DNA of 53,931 bases from an uncultured Clostridia bacterium (GTDB taxonomy: Bacteria; Bacillota; Clostridia; Oscillospirales; CAG-272): the NCBI GenBank assembly GCA_944384585.1, contig CALWTY010000009.1, forward strand, positions 1 to 53,931. Reading direction: 5' to 3'. Positions 7,413 through 16,033 of this stretch are shown here, in pieces; within the stretch, counting starts at the first letter, position 1, and each line of letters begins with the position of its first letter. The notes under the pieces are model-generated. The model saw only the letters and a list, made by a program, of their open reading frames with translations. It made no database searches and was not told the origin of the DNA. A program made the translations under genes and the position numbers.

Positions 7413-7441
7413 ACTTCATAGTGCCGACAGCGCTATGAAGT
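7413..7441. promoter_or_regulatory. Perfect inverted repeat before the integrase gene
   Basis: ACTTCATAG and CTATGAAGT form a 9-bp perfect inverted repeat with an 11-base centre, 36 bases before the integrase start. A TATACT-like -10 overlaps its left arm. It may be an operator for the excisionase-like protein or a weak hairpin. Confidence 0.45.
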
Positions 7442-7477
7442 CATTTGCCAAACACATAAAAAGAAAGGAAGATATAC

Positions 7478-8686
7478 ATGAAAAGAATAACCGGTCGGCT
7501 GACCGAAAAGAACGGCAAATGGTACGCTGTAATCAACTTATACACCGCGGAAGGAAAACGCAAAGAGAAATGGCAAGGCCTTGACCTGGAAGCCAAAAAA
7601 GGAAGCAAGACGGAAGCCGGACACCGCTTGAACGAACTGCTCTCCAAATACAACTCCGGCGATCTGTACCTGAAGGAATCGCTTACACATGCAGAACAGG
7701 AGCGAATGAGACTGGCGGATCAGAAGGTGGACGAATACATTGTGGAATGGCTTGAAAGCCACAAATGCAATATCTCCGTCCTTACGTATAACAGCTACAA
7801 AAGAATGACGGACGGAAGGATCGTACCATACTTCAAGAAGTTGGGCATTCCCCTTAAAGAACTGACCGGCGATGAGATCAACGCATTCTACCTCTCACTC
7901 CGGAATGACGGACTTACCGGTGCAACTGCCCAAAGGTATCATTCGATGATGCATCTTGCATTCAAGCAAGCCGTAAAACGCCGGGTGATTCCAACCAACC
8001 CTTGCGACCAGGCAGACAGACCCAAGGCAGTGCAATACATAGGAACGTACTACAACTCTGCGGAGATCAAACAGCTCCTTGAGTGCTTGGATGGCGATCC
8101 TATGAAGATAGCAGTCATATTGACCGCTTATTACGGACTTCGGAGAAGCGAAGTGCTGGGACTGAAATGGGATGCGATAGACCCCGTTGAGGACAAGATC
8201 TATATCAGGCACAAGATCATCGAAAACAAGCTGAACGGCAACGAGATCGAAGGTCTTGATGTCATGAAAACAAAATCCTCCTACCGGTCTCTCCCGCTGA
8301 TGCCATTCATCAAAAAGGCTTTAGAGGAAGAAAGAGCACGGCAAGAGGAAATGCAACGAGTCCTGCGTAAATCGTACAACAGAAAATACCTGGATTATGT
8401 GTGCGTAGATGCGATGGGGGATATTCTGAAACCACAGTATGTCACAGAACACTTCAAGGTGATTCTTGAGCGAAACGGGCTGAAAAAGATCCGTTTCCAC
8501 GATCTGCGTCACTCCTGTGCCTCACTGATGCTGGCAAACGATATTTCCATGAAAGAAATTCAGGAATGGCTTGGCCACTCGAACATCAGTACCACGGCAA
8601 ATATTTATGCGCATGTAGACAGCGAAAGCAAGCGGGAAAGCGCAAGGATCATCGATAAGGTTCTGTCAAAAGAAGAAGCCGTATAA
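7478..8686 (+). CDS. int: Tyrosine site-specific integrase of the genomic island
   Basis: A 402-residue phage/ICE-type tyrosine recombinase. An arm-binding N-terminal part (about 1-60) is followed by a core-binding SAM-like domain (about 80-180; VDEYIVEWLESHKCNISVLT) and the catalytic domain. Catalytic residues are visible: Arg in TAYYGLRRSEVLGLKW, Lys in MKTKSSYRSLPL, HxxR in RFHDLRHSCASLML, His in WLGHSNISTT and the nucleophile Tyr in ANIYAHVDSE. GAAAGGAAG precedes the start. The gene ends 40 bases from the 3' end of tRNA-Ser(UGA), so this tRNA is the likely integration target. Confidence 0.95.
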   Translation: MKRITGRLTEKNGKWYAVINLYTAEGKRKEKWQGLDLEAKKGSKTEAGHRLNELLSKYNSGDLYLKESLTHAEQERMRLADQKVDEYIVEWLESHKCNISVLTYNSYKRMTDGRIVPYFKKLGIPLKELTGDEINAFYLSLRNDGLTGATAQRYHSMMHLAFKQAVKRRVIPTNPCDQADRPKAVQYIGTYYNSAEIKQLLECLDGDPMKIAVILTAYYGLRRSEVLGLKWDAIDPVEDKIYIRHKIIENKLNGNEIEGLDVMKTKSSYRSLPLMPFIKKALEEERARQEEMQRVLRKSYNRKYLDYVCVDAMGDILKPQYVTEHFKVILERNGLKKIRFHDLRHSCASLMLANDISMKEIQEWLGHSNISTTANIYAHVDSESKRESARIIDKVLSKEEAV

Positions 8687-8726
8687 GCAAAAAAATGGGG
8701 TCAAGAGTGCCATCCTGACCCCTATG

Positions 8727-8815
8727 TGGCGGAGGGTGTGAGATTCGAACTCACGCGCCGTTGCCGGCAAATGGTTTTCAAGACCACCTCGTTATGACCG
8801 CTTCGATAACCCTCC
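8727..8815 (-). tRNA. tRNA-Ser(UGA)
   Basis: On the minus strand the acceptor stem GGAGGGT/ACCCTCC, a TTCGAAT T-loop, a long variable arm typical of serine and leucine tRNAs, and an encoded GCCA end are all visible. The anticodon loop CTTGAAA gives anticodon TGA. The anticodon stem is GTGGT/ACCAT with a terminal G-T wobble, whereas the downstream half-copies have GCGGT. This suggests that the 3' part was replaced by the integrated island. Confidence 0.95.
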
Positions 8816-8921
8816 GTGTATCAAACTGACCGAAAGGTCAGTAAATACCGAAATATGAAATTGAGAAAATTGCGAGAAAACTGCGAGATGCTCATCTCGC
8901 AAAGTGCAAGAATAAGTGCGA

Positions 8922-8950
8922 AAAACCCAATAAAATCAAGGGTTTTGGGG
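8922..8950 (-). terminator. Hairpin with T-tracts upstream of tRNA-Ser
   Basis: AAAACCC at 8922-8928 pairs with GGGTTTT at 8940-8946; on the minus strand a fifth T follows. It could stop transcription coming from the right before it enters the tRNA gene. A perfect 9-bp palindrome, TGCGAGATG/CATCTCGCA, lies just before it at 8882-8901. Confidence 0.5.
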
Positions 8951-8974
8951 AGTTTGCTGTGATCAGAACGATAG

Positions 8975-9017
8975 TTTTTCAAGACCGCCTCGTTATGACC
9001 GCTTCGATAACCCTCCG
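8975..9017 (-). repeat. tRNA-Ser 5'-half remnant, copy 1
   Basis: Apart from one base (C in the anticodon stem instead of T), it matches the 5' half of tRNA-Ser(UGA), from the first base through the anticodon loop, and then diverges. It lies 201 bases from the equivalent point in the intact gene. It cannot fold into a tRNA because the 3' half is missing. Confidence 0.85.
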
Positions 9018-9161
9018 TGTTTGCTATTTAATTGTGTTTTTTCGCGTTGTTAGAAATATCGTTAGACATCCTTTTGCGCGAGGTTTTCACCGTCTGAAAA
9101 ACGGCGTGTTTTGAACCTTTTTCGGAGGTCTGCTTCGTGCATCATCGCGCGGCAATCTGAA

Positions 9162-9203
9162 ATTTCAAGACCGCCTCGTTATGACCGCTTCGATACCTCT
9201 CCG
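9162..9203 (-). repeat. tRNA-Ser 5'-half remnant, copy 2
   Basis: The same 5' tRNA half with a small change in the acceptor region (CTCTCCG in place of CCCTCCG on the plus strand, one base lost). It lies 186 bases from copy 1. Confidence 0.8.
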
Positions 9204-9347
9204 TATATGAAACTGCTTTCGCAGAAATCATCGGATATTCCGTTCCGGAAATTCTTTTGGAAATGCGCTTTGGTGCTGCTGTCGGCGCACCGGAAAAGTC
9301 AGGTGCTGCAAGGCTTTTCACGGCTTTTGCGGCTGCTGCGCCCGCAA

Positions 9348-9389
9348 TTTTTCAAGACCGCCCGATATGCCCGCTCCGATATCCCGCGG
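9348..9389 (-). repeat. tRNA-Ser 5'-half remnant, copy 3 (most decayed)
   Basis: The TTTTTCAAGACCGCC core is kept, followed by a diverged version of the D-arm and acceptor (CGATATGCCCGCTCCGATAT). It lies 187 bases from copy 2. The remaining sequence between 8816 and 9560 holds no supported gene. Confidence 0.65.
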
Positions 9390-9562
9390 AAGCGCGGAAG
9401 CGGCTGCTCCCATTATACAATAGGAGGAGCGGTTTGTCAAGAAAAAAATACGCTCCCCCGGTGCGGGCGGGGCGGTTCTGTGAAGATTGGCTGATTTTTT
9501 TGTGAAAAAAGCAGGATAAACCGTATTGTTGAACCCTTGTTCAAGATTTGTTTATAAATTAG

Positions 9563-9571
9563 TGCTATACT
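9563..9571 (+). promoter_or_regulatory. Extended -10 promoter for the ABC exporter operon
   Basis: TGCTATACT at 9563-9571 is an extended -10 element. No good -35 lies at 16-18 bases, but AT-rich sequence (TTTGTTTATAAATT) precedes it. Transcription would start about 50 bases before the ATP-binding gene. Confidence 0.5.
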
Positions 9572-9627
9572 GGATGTTGAATTACTGTCACTGATATCGA
9601 TTGACAGCCTTATCGGGGGAAATTTGA

Positions 9628-10614
9628 ATGATTAGAATCGAGAATCTGACAAAGCGCTACGGAAAAAAGTACGCGCTGAACGGAATCAGCTTTGAGGTGA
9701 GCAAGGGGGAGATCGTGGGATTCCTCGGGCCGAACGGCGCCGGGAAATCGACGACGATGAACATCCTGACGGGATACCAGTCCTTCACCGACGGAAGCGT
9801 GACGGTGGCCGGCCTTGATATTCTGGATTATCCGAACCAGGCCAAGCAGAATATCGGCTATCTGCCGGAGCAGCCGCCCCTCTACCTCGACATGACGGTG
9901 ACCGAGTACCTGAACTTCGTCTACGAGCTGAAGGGCTGCACCCTCAACCGCCGCAAGCACATCGCGGAGATCCTCCAGGTTGTCAAGCTGACCGACGTCC
10001 GCGGCCGCCTGATCGGGAACCTCTCCAAGGGCTACCGCCAGAGGGTGGGCATCGGACAGGCCCTGATCGGCAATCCCAAGGTCATCATCCTCGACGAGCC
10101 GACGGTAGGACTCGACCCCCGCCAGGTGGTGGAGATCCGCAACCTGATCCGCACGCTGGGGCTTGACCATACCGTGATCCTCAGCACCCATATCCTGTCG
10201 GAGGTGCAGGCGGTCTGCGACCGCGTCATCATCATCAATAAGGGGAGGATCGCCGCCGACCGGCGCACCGAGGAGATCGCCGCCGCCGTCAGCGGCAACC
10301 GCCGCCTCAGCGTCAAGATCTGCGGCCCGGTCAAGGAGGTCATCGCGAGCCTCCGCATGCTGCCCGGCGTCCTGTCGGCGGAATCGATCGGAAACCTCGA
10401 CGCCGACAGCAACAGCTACGTCATCGAGAGCGACAACGGCATCGATATCCGCAAGCCGCTCTTCCGTATGCTGGCTGCGAACAACTGGCCGATGATCGGC
10501 TCGGAGATGGCGGGCGCCAATCTGGAGGACGTCTTCCTCTCGCTCACCGAAAAGATTCCCGACACGCGCCCTTCGAAAAAACAGCGCGTGAATCTGTTAA
10601 ATGACTCCCGTTAA
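9628..10614 (+). CDS. ABC transporter ATP-binding protein (GldA/CcmA type)
   Basis: A 328-residue ATPase with all motifs: Walker A GFLGPNGAGKSTTMNIL, Q-loop GYLPEQPPLYLDMTV, signature NLSKGYRQRVGI, Walker B VIILDEPTVGLDP and switch His LSTHIL. Residues 230-328 are a regulatory C-terminal extension as in the GldA family. It heads a four-gene operon with a permease, a GldG-like protein and a DUF4340 protein, together an exporter of the gliding/auxiliary type. In Firmicutes its substrate is unknown. GGGGGAAATTTG precedes the start. Confidence 0.9.
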   Translation: MIRIENLTKRYGKKYALNGISFEVSKGEIVGFLGPNGAGKSTTMNILTGYQSFTDGSVTVAGLDILDYPNQAKQNIGYLPEQPPLYLDMTVTEYLNFVYELKGCTLNRRKHIAEILQVVKLTDVRGRLIGNLSKGYRQRVGIGQALIGNPKVIILDEPTVGLDPRQVVEIRNLIRTLGLDHTVILSTHILSEVQAVCDRVIIINKGRIAADRRTEEIAAAVSGNRRLSVKICGPVKEVIASLRMLPGVLSAESIGNLDADSNSYVIESDNGIDIRKPLFRMLAANNWPMIGSEMAGANLEDVFLSLTEKIPDTRPSKKQRVNLLNDSR

Positions 10615-10638
10615 AGCTGCGGAAGAAGGAGACTGCAT

Positions 10639-11373
10639 ATGTTTGCGATTTTTAAGAGAGACCTGCGTTCCTATTTCACAACGCCGGTCGGATATGTCTA
10701 TATGGCGATCTTTTTGGCGGTGAACGGCGGCGCGTTCTCGCTGTTTACCCTCCTGGAGGGAGACAGAAGCAGCGTGAGAAACTACTTTACCGCCATGATC
10801 TTCGCCCTGATCGTCCTGATCCCGATCCTGACGATGAAAACCTTCAGCGAGGAGAAAAAGCTGAAAACCGAGCAGCTCCTCATGACCTCCCGCGTCAGCC
10901 TCGGCGGGATGGTGATGGGCAAATTCCTCGCCGCCTATACCGTCTTCGCCGGCACCTTCCTCCTCGGCTGCATCAATTTCACGGCGCTGTTTGAGTATGG
11001 CCCGATGAACTATGACGGCACCGCCAGCGAGTACAACGGCGCGGTGCTGATCGGCTCGGTCATCGCGGTGCTGCTGATCGGCGCGGCCTTCGTTGCCATC
11101 GGCCTCTTCATCTCGTCCCTGACCGAAAATCAGATCATCTCGATCCTCGTCACCGTCGCCGTGATGGGCTTGTTCCTTGTCATCGGGATGCTCAATTCCT
11201 CCATCCCCTTCGCACCGGTGCGTGAGGTGCTGAGCTGGCTCTCGATCTACACCCGCTTTGCCAACTTCACCTACGGGGTCTTTGATTTCAATGCCGTTTT
11301 GTATTACGTCTCCATCAGCTTTGTCTTCCTGTTCCTGACGGTGCGCATCTATGAGAAGCGCCGCTGGGCGTGA
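10639..11373 (+). CDS. ABC transporter permease (GldF/ABC-2 type)
   Basis: A 244-residue membrane protein with about six hydrophobic segments, opening FAIFKRDLRSYFTTPVGYVY, the signature of GldF-like ABC-2 permeases. It includes the conserved TMKTFSEEKKLKTEQLLMTS loop between the second and third segments. AAGGAG precedes the ATG by 7 bases. Follows the ATPase gene by 24 bases and would form the membrane channel with it. Confidence 0.9.
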   Translation: MFAIFKRDLRSYFTTPVGYVYMAIFLAVNGGAFSLFTLLEGDRSSVRNYFTAMIFALIVLIPILTMKTFSEEKKLKTEQLLMTSRVSLGGMVMGKFLAAYTVFAGTFLLGCINFTALFEYGPMNYDGTASEYNGAVLIGSVIAVLLIGAAFVAIGLFISSLTENQIISILVTVAVMGLFLVIGMLNSSIPFAPVREVLSWLSIYTRFANFTYGVFDFNAVLYYVSISFVFLFLTVRIYEKRRWA

Positions 11374-11402
11374 CGGTTTTTCGGAAAGGAACGGATGGAA
11401 TT

Positions 11403-12989
11403 ATGAATCAGAATCTCTACAGCAATAAGATCAGAAAGCATCGCAGGCTGAAATTCGGCGTGCTGGCAGTCCTGCTGACCGTCGTCGTCATCGCCCTTAT
11501 CATCGTCATCAATGTCGTCTTCTCGTCGCTGGCGAGGCGCTTCTCGCTGTACGCCGATATGACGAAGGAGCAGATCTACGGCATCACCGAGCAGTCCTTC
11601 GATCTGCTCGACAGCTACCGCGGCAGAAAGGATTTCAGCATCTCGATCGTCTTCTGCCAGGAAGCCGATCGGCTGGATGACGCCTATGAGACCAGGCTGG
11701 TGCATGAGCTGGCCCGCAAGTACGAGGAGGAGTTCGACTTCGTCAACGTCGAATATATCGATATCATCAATCACCCCAACGCCGCCGATCAGTATCTGGC
11801 GACCTCGGTCTCCCGCCCCAAGACGACAAGCGTCTATATCGTCAAGAACGATCTGAGCAATCCGATCGAGAAGAAGCAGTCCCGCATCTATACCATCGAG
11901 TCCTTCTATACCTTCGATAAGGATTCCGGCAGCGTCTTCGCCTTCAACGGCGAGTACCGCATCACCGCGGGTATTCTGCAGCTGATGGGGGACAGCCCGA
12001 TCGCCTATTTCGTCACGGGACACGGCGAAGAGGTGCCGAGCACCGCACCGGACGCCGCAAAGCCCGCCATGTGGACGCTCTTTGAGGACGCAGGCTACGA
12101 CGTGCGGACCATCGATCTCTCGAAGGAGGACATCGACGACGCGGCGAAGGTGGTGGTCATCAACTGCCCGAAGTACGATTACATGGGCTCGGGCGACACC
12201 GTGAACGAGATCCGGAAGATCGACAATTTCCTCGACCGATTCGGCGGGCTGATGGTCTTCATGGATCCGACCGCCGGCGAGATGCCGGAGCTGGATGCCT
12301 TCCTTTCGGAGTGGGGCATTGCCTTTGACCGCTCCATCGTCCGCGATCTCGGAAATTCCCTCGATGTCAACGGACTGGAGATGGTCGGCACCTATACCAC
12401 CGAGGGCGCCGGCGCCTCCCTCACCAAAACCCTGCGGGAGCTGAATTCCGTGCCGAAGGCGATCTTCAATAACCCGATGCCGATCCGCTATACCTACGAC
12501 AGAGGCACCGACGGACAGTATTCCGCCACCTTCGGCAGCAGCGTCCGCTATGTCTCCACCGTCATTCAGACCGGGGTGGACGGCGACGGCAAGCCGACCG
12601 CCGAGGCGACCCCCGCGGGCGATCTCGGAAACGAGGAGGCGGTCTGGACGAAGGGGCTCTATAACCTGATGACCGTCACCGTCGATTCCCGCTATATCGA
12701 GAACGAGGAGCATTTCTCCTATGTGCTGGCGGCAGGCACCTCCTCCTTTGCCGACGACAAGTATCTCGGAGGCCGGAACTACGCCAACCGCGATATCATC
12801 TTCAACGCGATGAAGAGCTTCGGCAGAAAGACCGTTCCGCTCGATCTGGAATTCAAGGTCTTTGACGACGAGGCGCTGAGCATCACCTCTGCGGAGGCCA
12901 AACGCCTGACCGTCGTCGTCACCGTGCTGCCGGCGGTTGCGGTCGGCGTGGCCGGAATCGTCGTTTATGTAAGGAGACGCTATTTATGA
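11403..12989 (+). CDS. GldG-like ABC exporter auxiliary protein
   Basis: A 528-residue protein with an N-terminal membrane segment (FGVLAVLLTVVVIALIIVIN), a large extracytoplasmic GldG/IFT52-like domain (YFVTGHGEEVPS, VVVINCPKYDYMGSGD, LMVFMDPTAGEMP) and a C-terminal membrane segment followed by VRRRYL. This is the usual topology of Gldg proteins. The ATG at 11403 is used because the upstream alternative at 11370 overlaps the permease gene end. Its stop codon overlaps the next start as ATGA. Confidence 0.85.
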   Translation: MNQNLYSNKIRKHRRLKFGVLAVLLTVVVIALIIVINVVFSSLARRFSLYADMTKEQIYGITEQSFDLLDSYRGRKDFSISIVFCQEADRLDDAYETRLVHELARKYEEEFDFVNVEYIDIINHPNAADQYLATSVSRPKTTSVYIVKNDLSNPIEKKQSRIYTIESFYTFDKDSGSVFAFNGEYRITAGILQLMGDSPIAYFVTGHGEEVPSTAPDAAKPAMWTLFEDAGYDVRTIDLSKEDIDDAAKVVVINCPKYDYMGSGDTVNEIRKIDNFLDRFGGLMVFMDPTAGEMPELDAFLSEWGIAFDRSIVRDLGNSLDVNGLEMVGTYTTEGAGASLTKTLRELNSVPKAIFNNPMPIRYTYDRGTDGQYSATFGSSVRYVSTVIQTGVDGDGKPTAEATPAGDLGNEEAVWTKGLYNLMTVTVDSRYIENEEHFSYVLAAGTSSFADDKYLGGRNYANRDIIFNAMKSFGRKTVPLDLEFKVFDDEALSITSAEAKRLTVVVTVLPAVAVGVAGIVVYVRRRYL

Positions 12990-14527
12990 TCAGGACGACC
13001 CGCCTAAAAAAGCAGACGCTGACGATTATCGTCTGCGCGTCGGCGTTTCTTGCGCTGCTGCTGATCTTTCTGTTGGTCGTAAGACCCCTGCTCAAGGTCG
13101 AGACGCAGGAGACCCCGCCGCCGAAGCTGCTGGAGGGAGAGGTGCTGGGCGCCAATAACCGCATCCTCCTCTTCCCCCATACCGAAAGCGCCGATATCTT
13201 AAGCATCGAGGTCCATAACGAACACGGCAGCTATACCTTCTACCGCGGCTACGAGGGAGACAACGACAATTTCTATATCAAGGATATGGAGGGCGCGCCC
13301 TACAGCCGTGAGCTGCTCTCCTCCCTGGTGGTCAGCGCAGGCTATACCCTCTCCATCACCCGCCTGGAGGATATGAGTGACGATCTGTCGGTCTACGGGC
13401 TGGGGGAGGAGGACGAGCCGGCATGGTATGTCCTCACCACGATGGACGGCACCACCCATAAGGTCTATATCGGGGATCAGATCCCGACGGGCGGCGGCTA
13501 TTACTGTATGTACGACGGCCGTGCCGCCGTCTACGTTCTCGATACCACCCTCTCAAGCACGCTGCTGGCCGACGTGAGATCGATGATCGTGCCGAGCCTC
13601 GGCTATCCGATCAGCACCTCCAATATGATGAAGGTCGACGATTTCCAGATCATCAAGGAGGGAGAGCTGCTGGTCTGGATCGATACCCTGACCGCCGAGG
13701 AGGCGGGCAAGGAGGACGGGACGATGGACTATAAGATGAAGCATCCCACAGGCTATTCCCCGAACCTCTCGACCTACAGCGCGCTGCTGGAGATGTTCTC
13801 CAACTTTGCGGGCGGGGAGACCGTCGCCTGCGGCAGCGAGGTGGCGGATCTTGACGCCGATATGCTCAAGGAGCAGTACGGGATCGATATCGAGAACGCC
13901 TATTATATGATCCACTATAAGTGCGACGACATCGATACCTATATCACCTTCAGCAAGCCCGACGAGAACGGGGATATGTATGCCTATTCCCTGATCTACA
14001 ACCTCGTCGCCAAGATCAATATCGCCAACGCCGCATTTGTCGAATGGGGACTTCTGAAGTTCGTCAATCCCCCGCTCTTCGGGGAGAATATCAACGATGT
14101 CGGCAAGATCACCATCTCCGGTACGATCGATAACGGAAGCGAGAAGCTCGACGTCGACGCGCAGTTCACGCTGGAAGGGGAAGGGGAGAGCATCATCATC
14201 AAGCAGAACGGCGAATCCCGTCCCTACGACGCCGACGCCGTCAAGAACTTCCGGCAGCTCTATAAGGTCATGCTCGGCATCCATCTTCAGGACTACTCCG
14301 ACACCACCGATATCGAGTCGATGACGCCGCTGGCGGAGATGACGATCGAGCTGGATAACGGAGAGAAGCTGGAATACCGGTTCTACAGCTATTCGACTCG
14401 CCGCTGCTTCTATACCATCAACGGGAAGGGCGAGTTCTATACGCTCCGGGACAGCGTGGAGAAGCTGCTGCGGGATACCGACCGCATGGTGAACGGCCTC
14501 CCGATCAATTCCGACGATAAAAACTGA
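12986..14527 (+). CDS. DUF4340 domain protein of the Gld-type exporter operon
   Basis: A 513-residue protein with an N-terminal membrane anchor (TIIVCASAFLALLLIFLLVV) and a long extracytoplasmic region containing the DUF4340 pattern (MYLIGDQ-like VYIGDQIPTGGGYYCMYDG and repeated beta-rich segments). DUF4340 proteins typically follow GldG-like genes. Translation is coupled to the upstream gene through an ATGA overlap. A perfect-stem terminator follows. Confidence 0.85.
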   Translation: MIRTTRLKKQTLTIIVCASAFLALLLIFLLVVRPLLKVETQETPPPKLLEGEVLGANNRILLFPHTESADILSIEVHNEHGSYTFYRGYEGDNDNFYIKDMEGAPYSRELLSSLVVSAGYTLSITRLEDMSDDLSVYGLGEEDEPAWYVLTTMDGTTHKVYIGDQIPTGGGYYCMYDGRAAVYVLDTTLSSTLLADVRSMIVPSLGYPISTSNMMKVDDFQIIKEGELLVWIDTLTAEEAGKEDGTMDYKMKHPTGYSPNLSTYSALLEMFSNFAGGETVACGSEVADLDADMLKEQYGIDIENAYYMIHYKCDDIDTYITFSKPDENGDMYAYSLIYNLVAKINIANAAFVEWGLLKFVNPPLFGENINDVGKITISGTIDNGSEKLDVDAQFTLEGEGESIIIKQNGESRPYDADAVKNFRQLYKVMLGIHLQDYSDTTDIESMTPLAEMTIELDNGEKLEYRFYSYSTRRCFYTINGKGEFYTLRDSVEKLLRDTDRMVNGLPINSDDKN

Positions 14528-14533
14528 TTTCCC

Positions 14534-14564
14534 GAAGCCGCCGCAGTCAAAGCGGCGGCTTCTT
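14534..14564 (+). terminator. Terminator of the Gld-type exporter operon
   Basis: GAAGCCGCCGC at 14534-14544 pairs with GCGGCGGCTTC at 14552-14562, an 11-bp stem with a 7-base loop, followed by TTG. The T-run is short, but the position 6 bases past the stop codon fits. Confidence 0.7.
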
Positions 14565-14599
14565 GAAAAGAGCCGCAAAAACCGCAAAACGGAAGCCGG

Positions 14600-14830
14600 C
14601 GCCCCTGCGCCCGCGCGTCGTGCGATCCCCTCGCGCCTCACCCCGCACGTCGTGCGGCTTCCCGCGCCCCCGCAAAGCCCGAACCCGCAAAGGGAGGCTG
14701 CGCCTGCGCAGACGCCATGCTGCCGTGCCCCGCACGTCGTGCGGCTTCCCGCACCCCGCGCCTCGCCTCCACACCTCGCGTGATGTACCCTTGCGCCTCA
14801 CCCGCTGCCCCACCCCGCGCCAAAAAACCG
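14600..14830. repeat. GC-rich intergenic repeat region
   Basis: A 25-bp block, CCCCGCACGTCGTGCGGCTT plus CCCGC, occurs at 14641 and 14728; its core CCGCAC-GTC-GTGCGG is palindromic. Related fragments (GCCCGCGCGTCGTGCGATCC at 14600; CACCTCGCGTGATG at 14772) recur after the next gene at 15840-16010. Reading frames across it are low-complexity and not credible genes. Confidence 0.6.
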
Positions 14831-14869
14831 CAAAAAGGAAGCCGCCGCCTGCGGCTACGGATCACATCC

Positions 14870-15838
14870 ATGAAAAAAACGATCGCACTCACCCTTGCCC
14901 TGCTTTTGCTGATGCTGACGGCCTGTGCCGTCAAGCCGGAGGATTCCCGCGCCGTCCTCACCCTCGACGGCGAGAAAATCCCGTACGACTATTTCCGCTA
15001 TGTCTTCCTCAATACCCGAGACGACCTGGCCTACGGGGCGGGGGAGGATTATTGGGAGGAGGAGGATCACAGGGAGGCGCTTTCCGCCTCGGTGATGGAG
15101 ACGCTGCTCCGCAATAAGGCCATCCTCGAAATGGCGGAGGAATATGAGATCCGCCTGACCGGCGACGATAAAAAAGCGATCAGTCAATACGTCAAAAACG
15201 CAAAGAAGGAGATGGGCAGCGAGGAGGCCTTCCGGGAATCGCTGGCAAAATCCTATCTCACCGAATATTCCCTGCGGTATGTTCAGCAGCTCACCATGCT
15301 CTGGGACAAGCTCTACAGCTATGTGACGAACGAGATGTCGGGCATTATCAAGAGCAGCGACGAGATCCTCTTCGCGGATATCCCGGTGAACTTCCGCAAT
15401 ATACGCTATCTGCTGATTTCCAACGATGAGAAGGATAACCGCGAGGAAAACCGGGCGCTGGCGGAACGGCTTCGGGAGCAGGCGGCGAAGGGAGAGGATT
15501 TCAAGGAGCTGATCGAGAAGCACGGCGAGGACGATACGATGGAATCGCTGCTGGAGGACGGCTATTATTTCACCTTCGGCAGCATTGCAGAGGAGATCGA
15601 GGAGGTCGTGCGGGGGCTGCAGGAGAACGAGATCTCGCAGGTTGTCGATATGGGATACGGCTATTTTATCGTGCAGCGTCTGCCGCTTGACGACGACTAT
15701 GTCAAGGAGAATCTGGAGCAGTTCCGGGAGATTTACTGCGCGCGGGTTTTCAATGAGATGCTGGCAGGGCGCGCAGAACATATCGAGGTGAAATACGAGC
15801 CGCTCTTTGAGGAGCTGACGGCCTCGATGCTGAAGTAA
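14870..15838 (+). CDS. PpiC-type peptidyl-prolyl isomerase lipoprotein (PrsA/SurA-like)
   Basis: A 322-residue lipoprotein: signal peptide MKKTIALTLALLLLMLTAC with lipobox LTAC, then a SurA-N-like helical domain (GEKIPYDYFRYVFLNTRDDL) and a parvulin-like segment near residues 170-275 (IRYLLISNDEKDN, AKGEDFKELIEKHGED, ENEISQVVDMGYGYFIVQRL). It would act outside the membrane as a protein foldase. The parvulin core is short and some catalytic positions are hard to place by eye, so it may be a chaperone only. No strong ribosome binding site is visible; the start is fixed by the signal peptide. Confidence 0.8.
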   Translation: MKKTIALTLALLLLMLTACAVKPEDSRAVLTLDGEKIPYDYFRYVFLNTRDDLAYGAGEDYWEEEDHREALSASVMETLLRNKAILEMAEEYEIRLTGDDKKAISQYVKNAKKEMGSEEAFRESLAKSYLTEYSLRYVQQLTMLWDKLYSYVTNEMSGIIKSSDEILFADIPVNFRNIRYLLISNDEKDNREENRALAERLREQAAKGEDFKELIEKHGEDDTMESLLEDGYYFTFGSIAEEIEEVVRGLQENEISQVVDMGYGYFIVQRLPLDDDYVKENLEQFREIYCARVFNEMLAGRAEHIEVKYEPLFEELTASMLK

Positions 15839-15839
15839 G

Positions 15840-16010
15840 ACCCCCGCAAGCCCGACACCGAACAGGGAGGCTGCGCCCGCGCGTCATGCGATCCTCCTTG
15901 CGCCTCACACCTTGCACCCCGCGCCCCCACACTTCGCGTGATGCACTCTTGTCCCGTATTTCCCCGCACCCTCGTATCCCCCCTCACCGCCCGCCCCCAC
16001 CGACGGAATT
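15840..16010. repeat. Second copy of the GC-rich intergenic repeat family
   Basis: GCGCCCGCGCGTCATGCGAT and CACTTCGCGTGATGCACTC closely match blocks at 14600 and 14772. It fills the space between the foldase gene and comM and contains no credible gene. Confidence 0.55.
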
Positions 16011-16033
16011 TTCAAACAACGGAGGAAAGGACC

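Noticed and set aside
8816..9560. Protein genes between tRNA-Ser and the ABC exporter
   Set aside because: The frames found at 9111-9505 cross tRNA remnants and have no ribosome site.
11349..14641. Long minus-strand frames opposite the Gld-type exporter genes
   Set aside because: They mirror the codon structure of real plus-strand genes and have no recognisable domains or ribosome sites.
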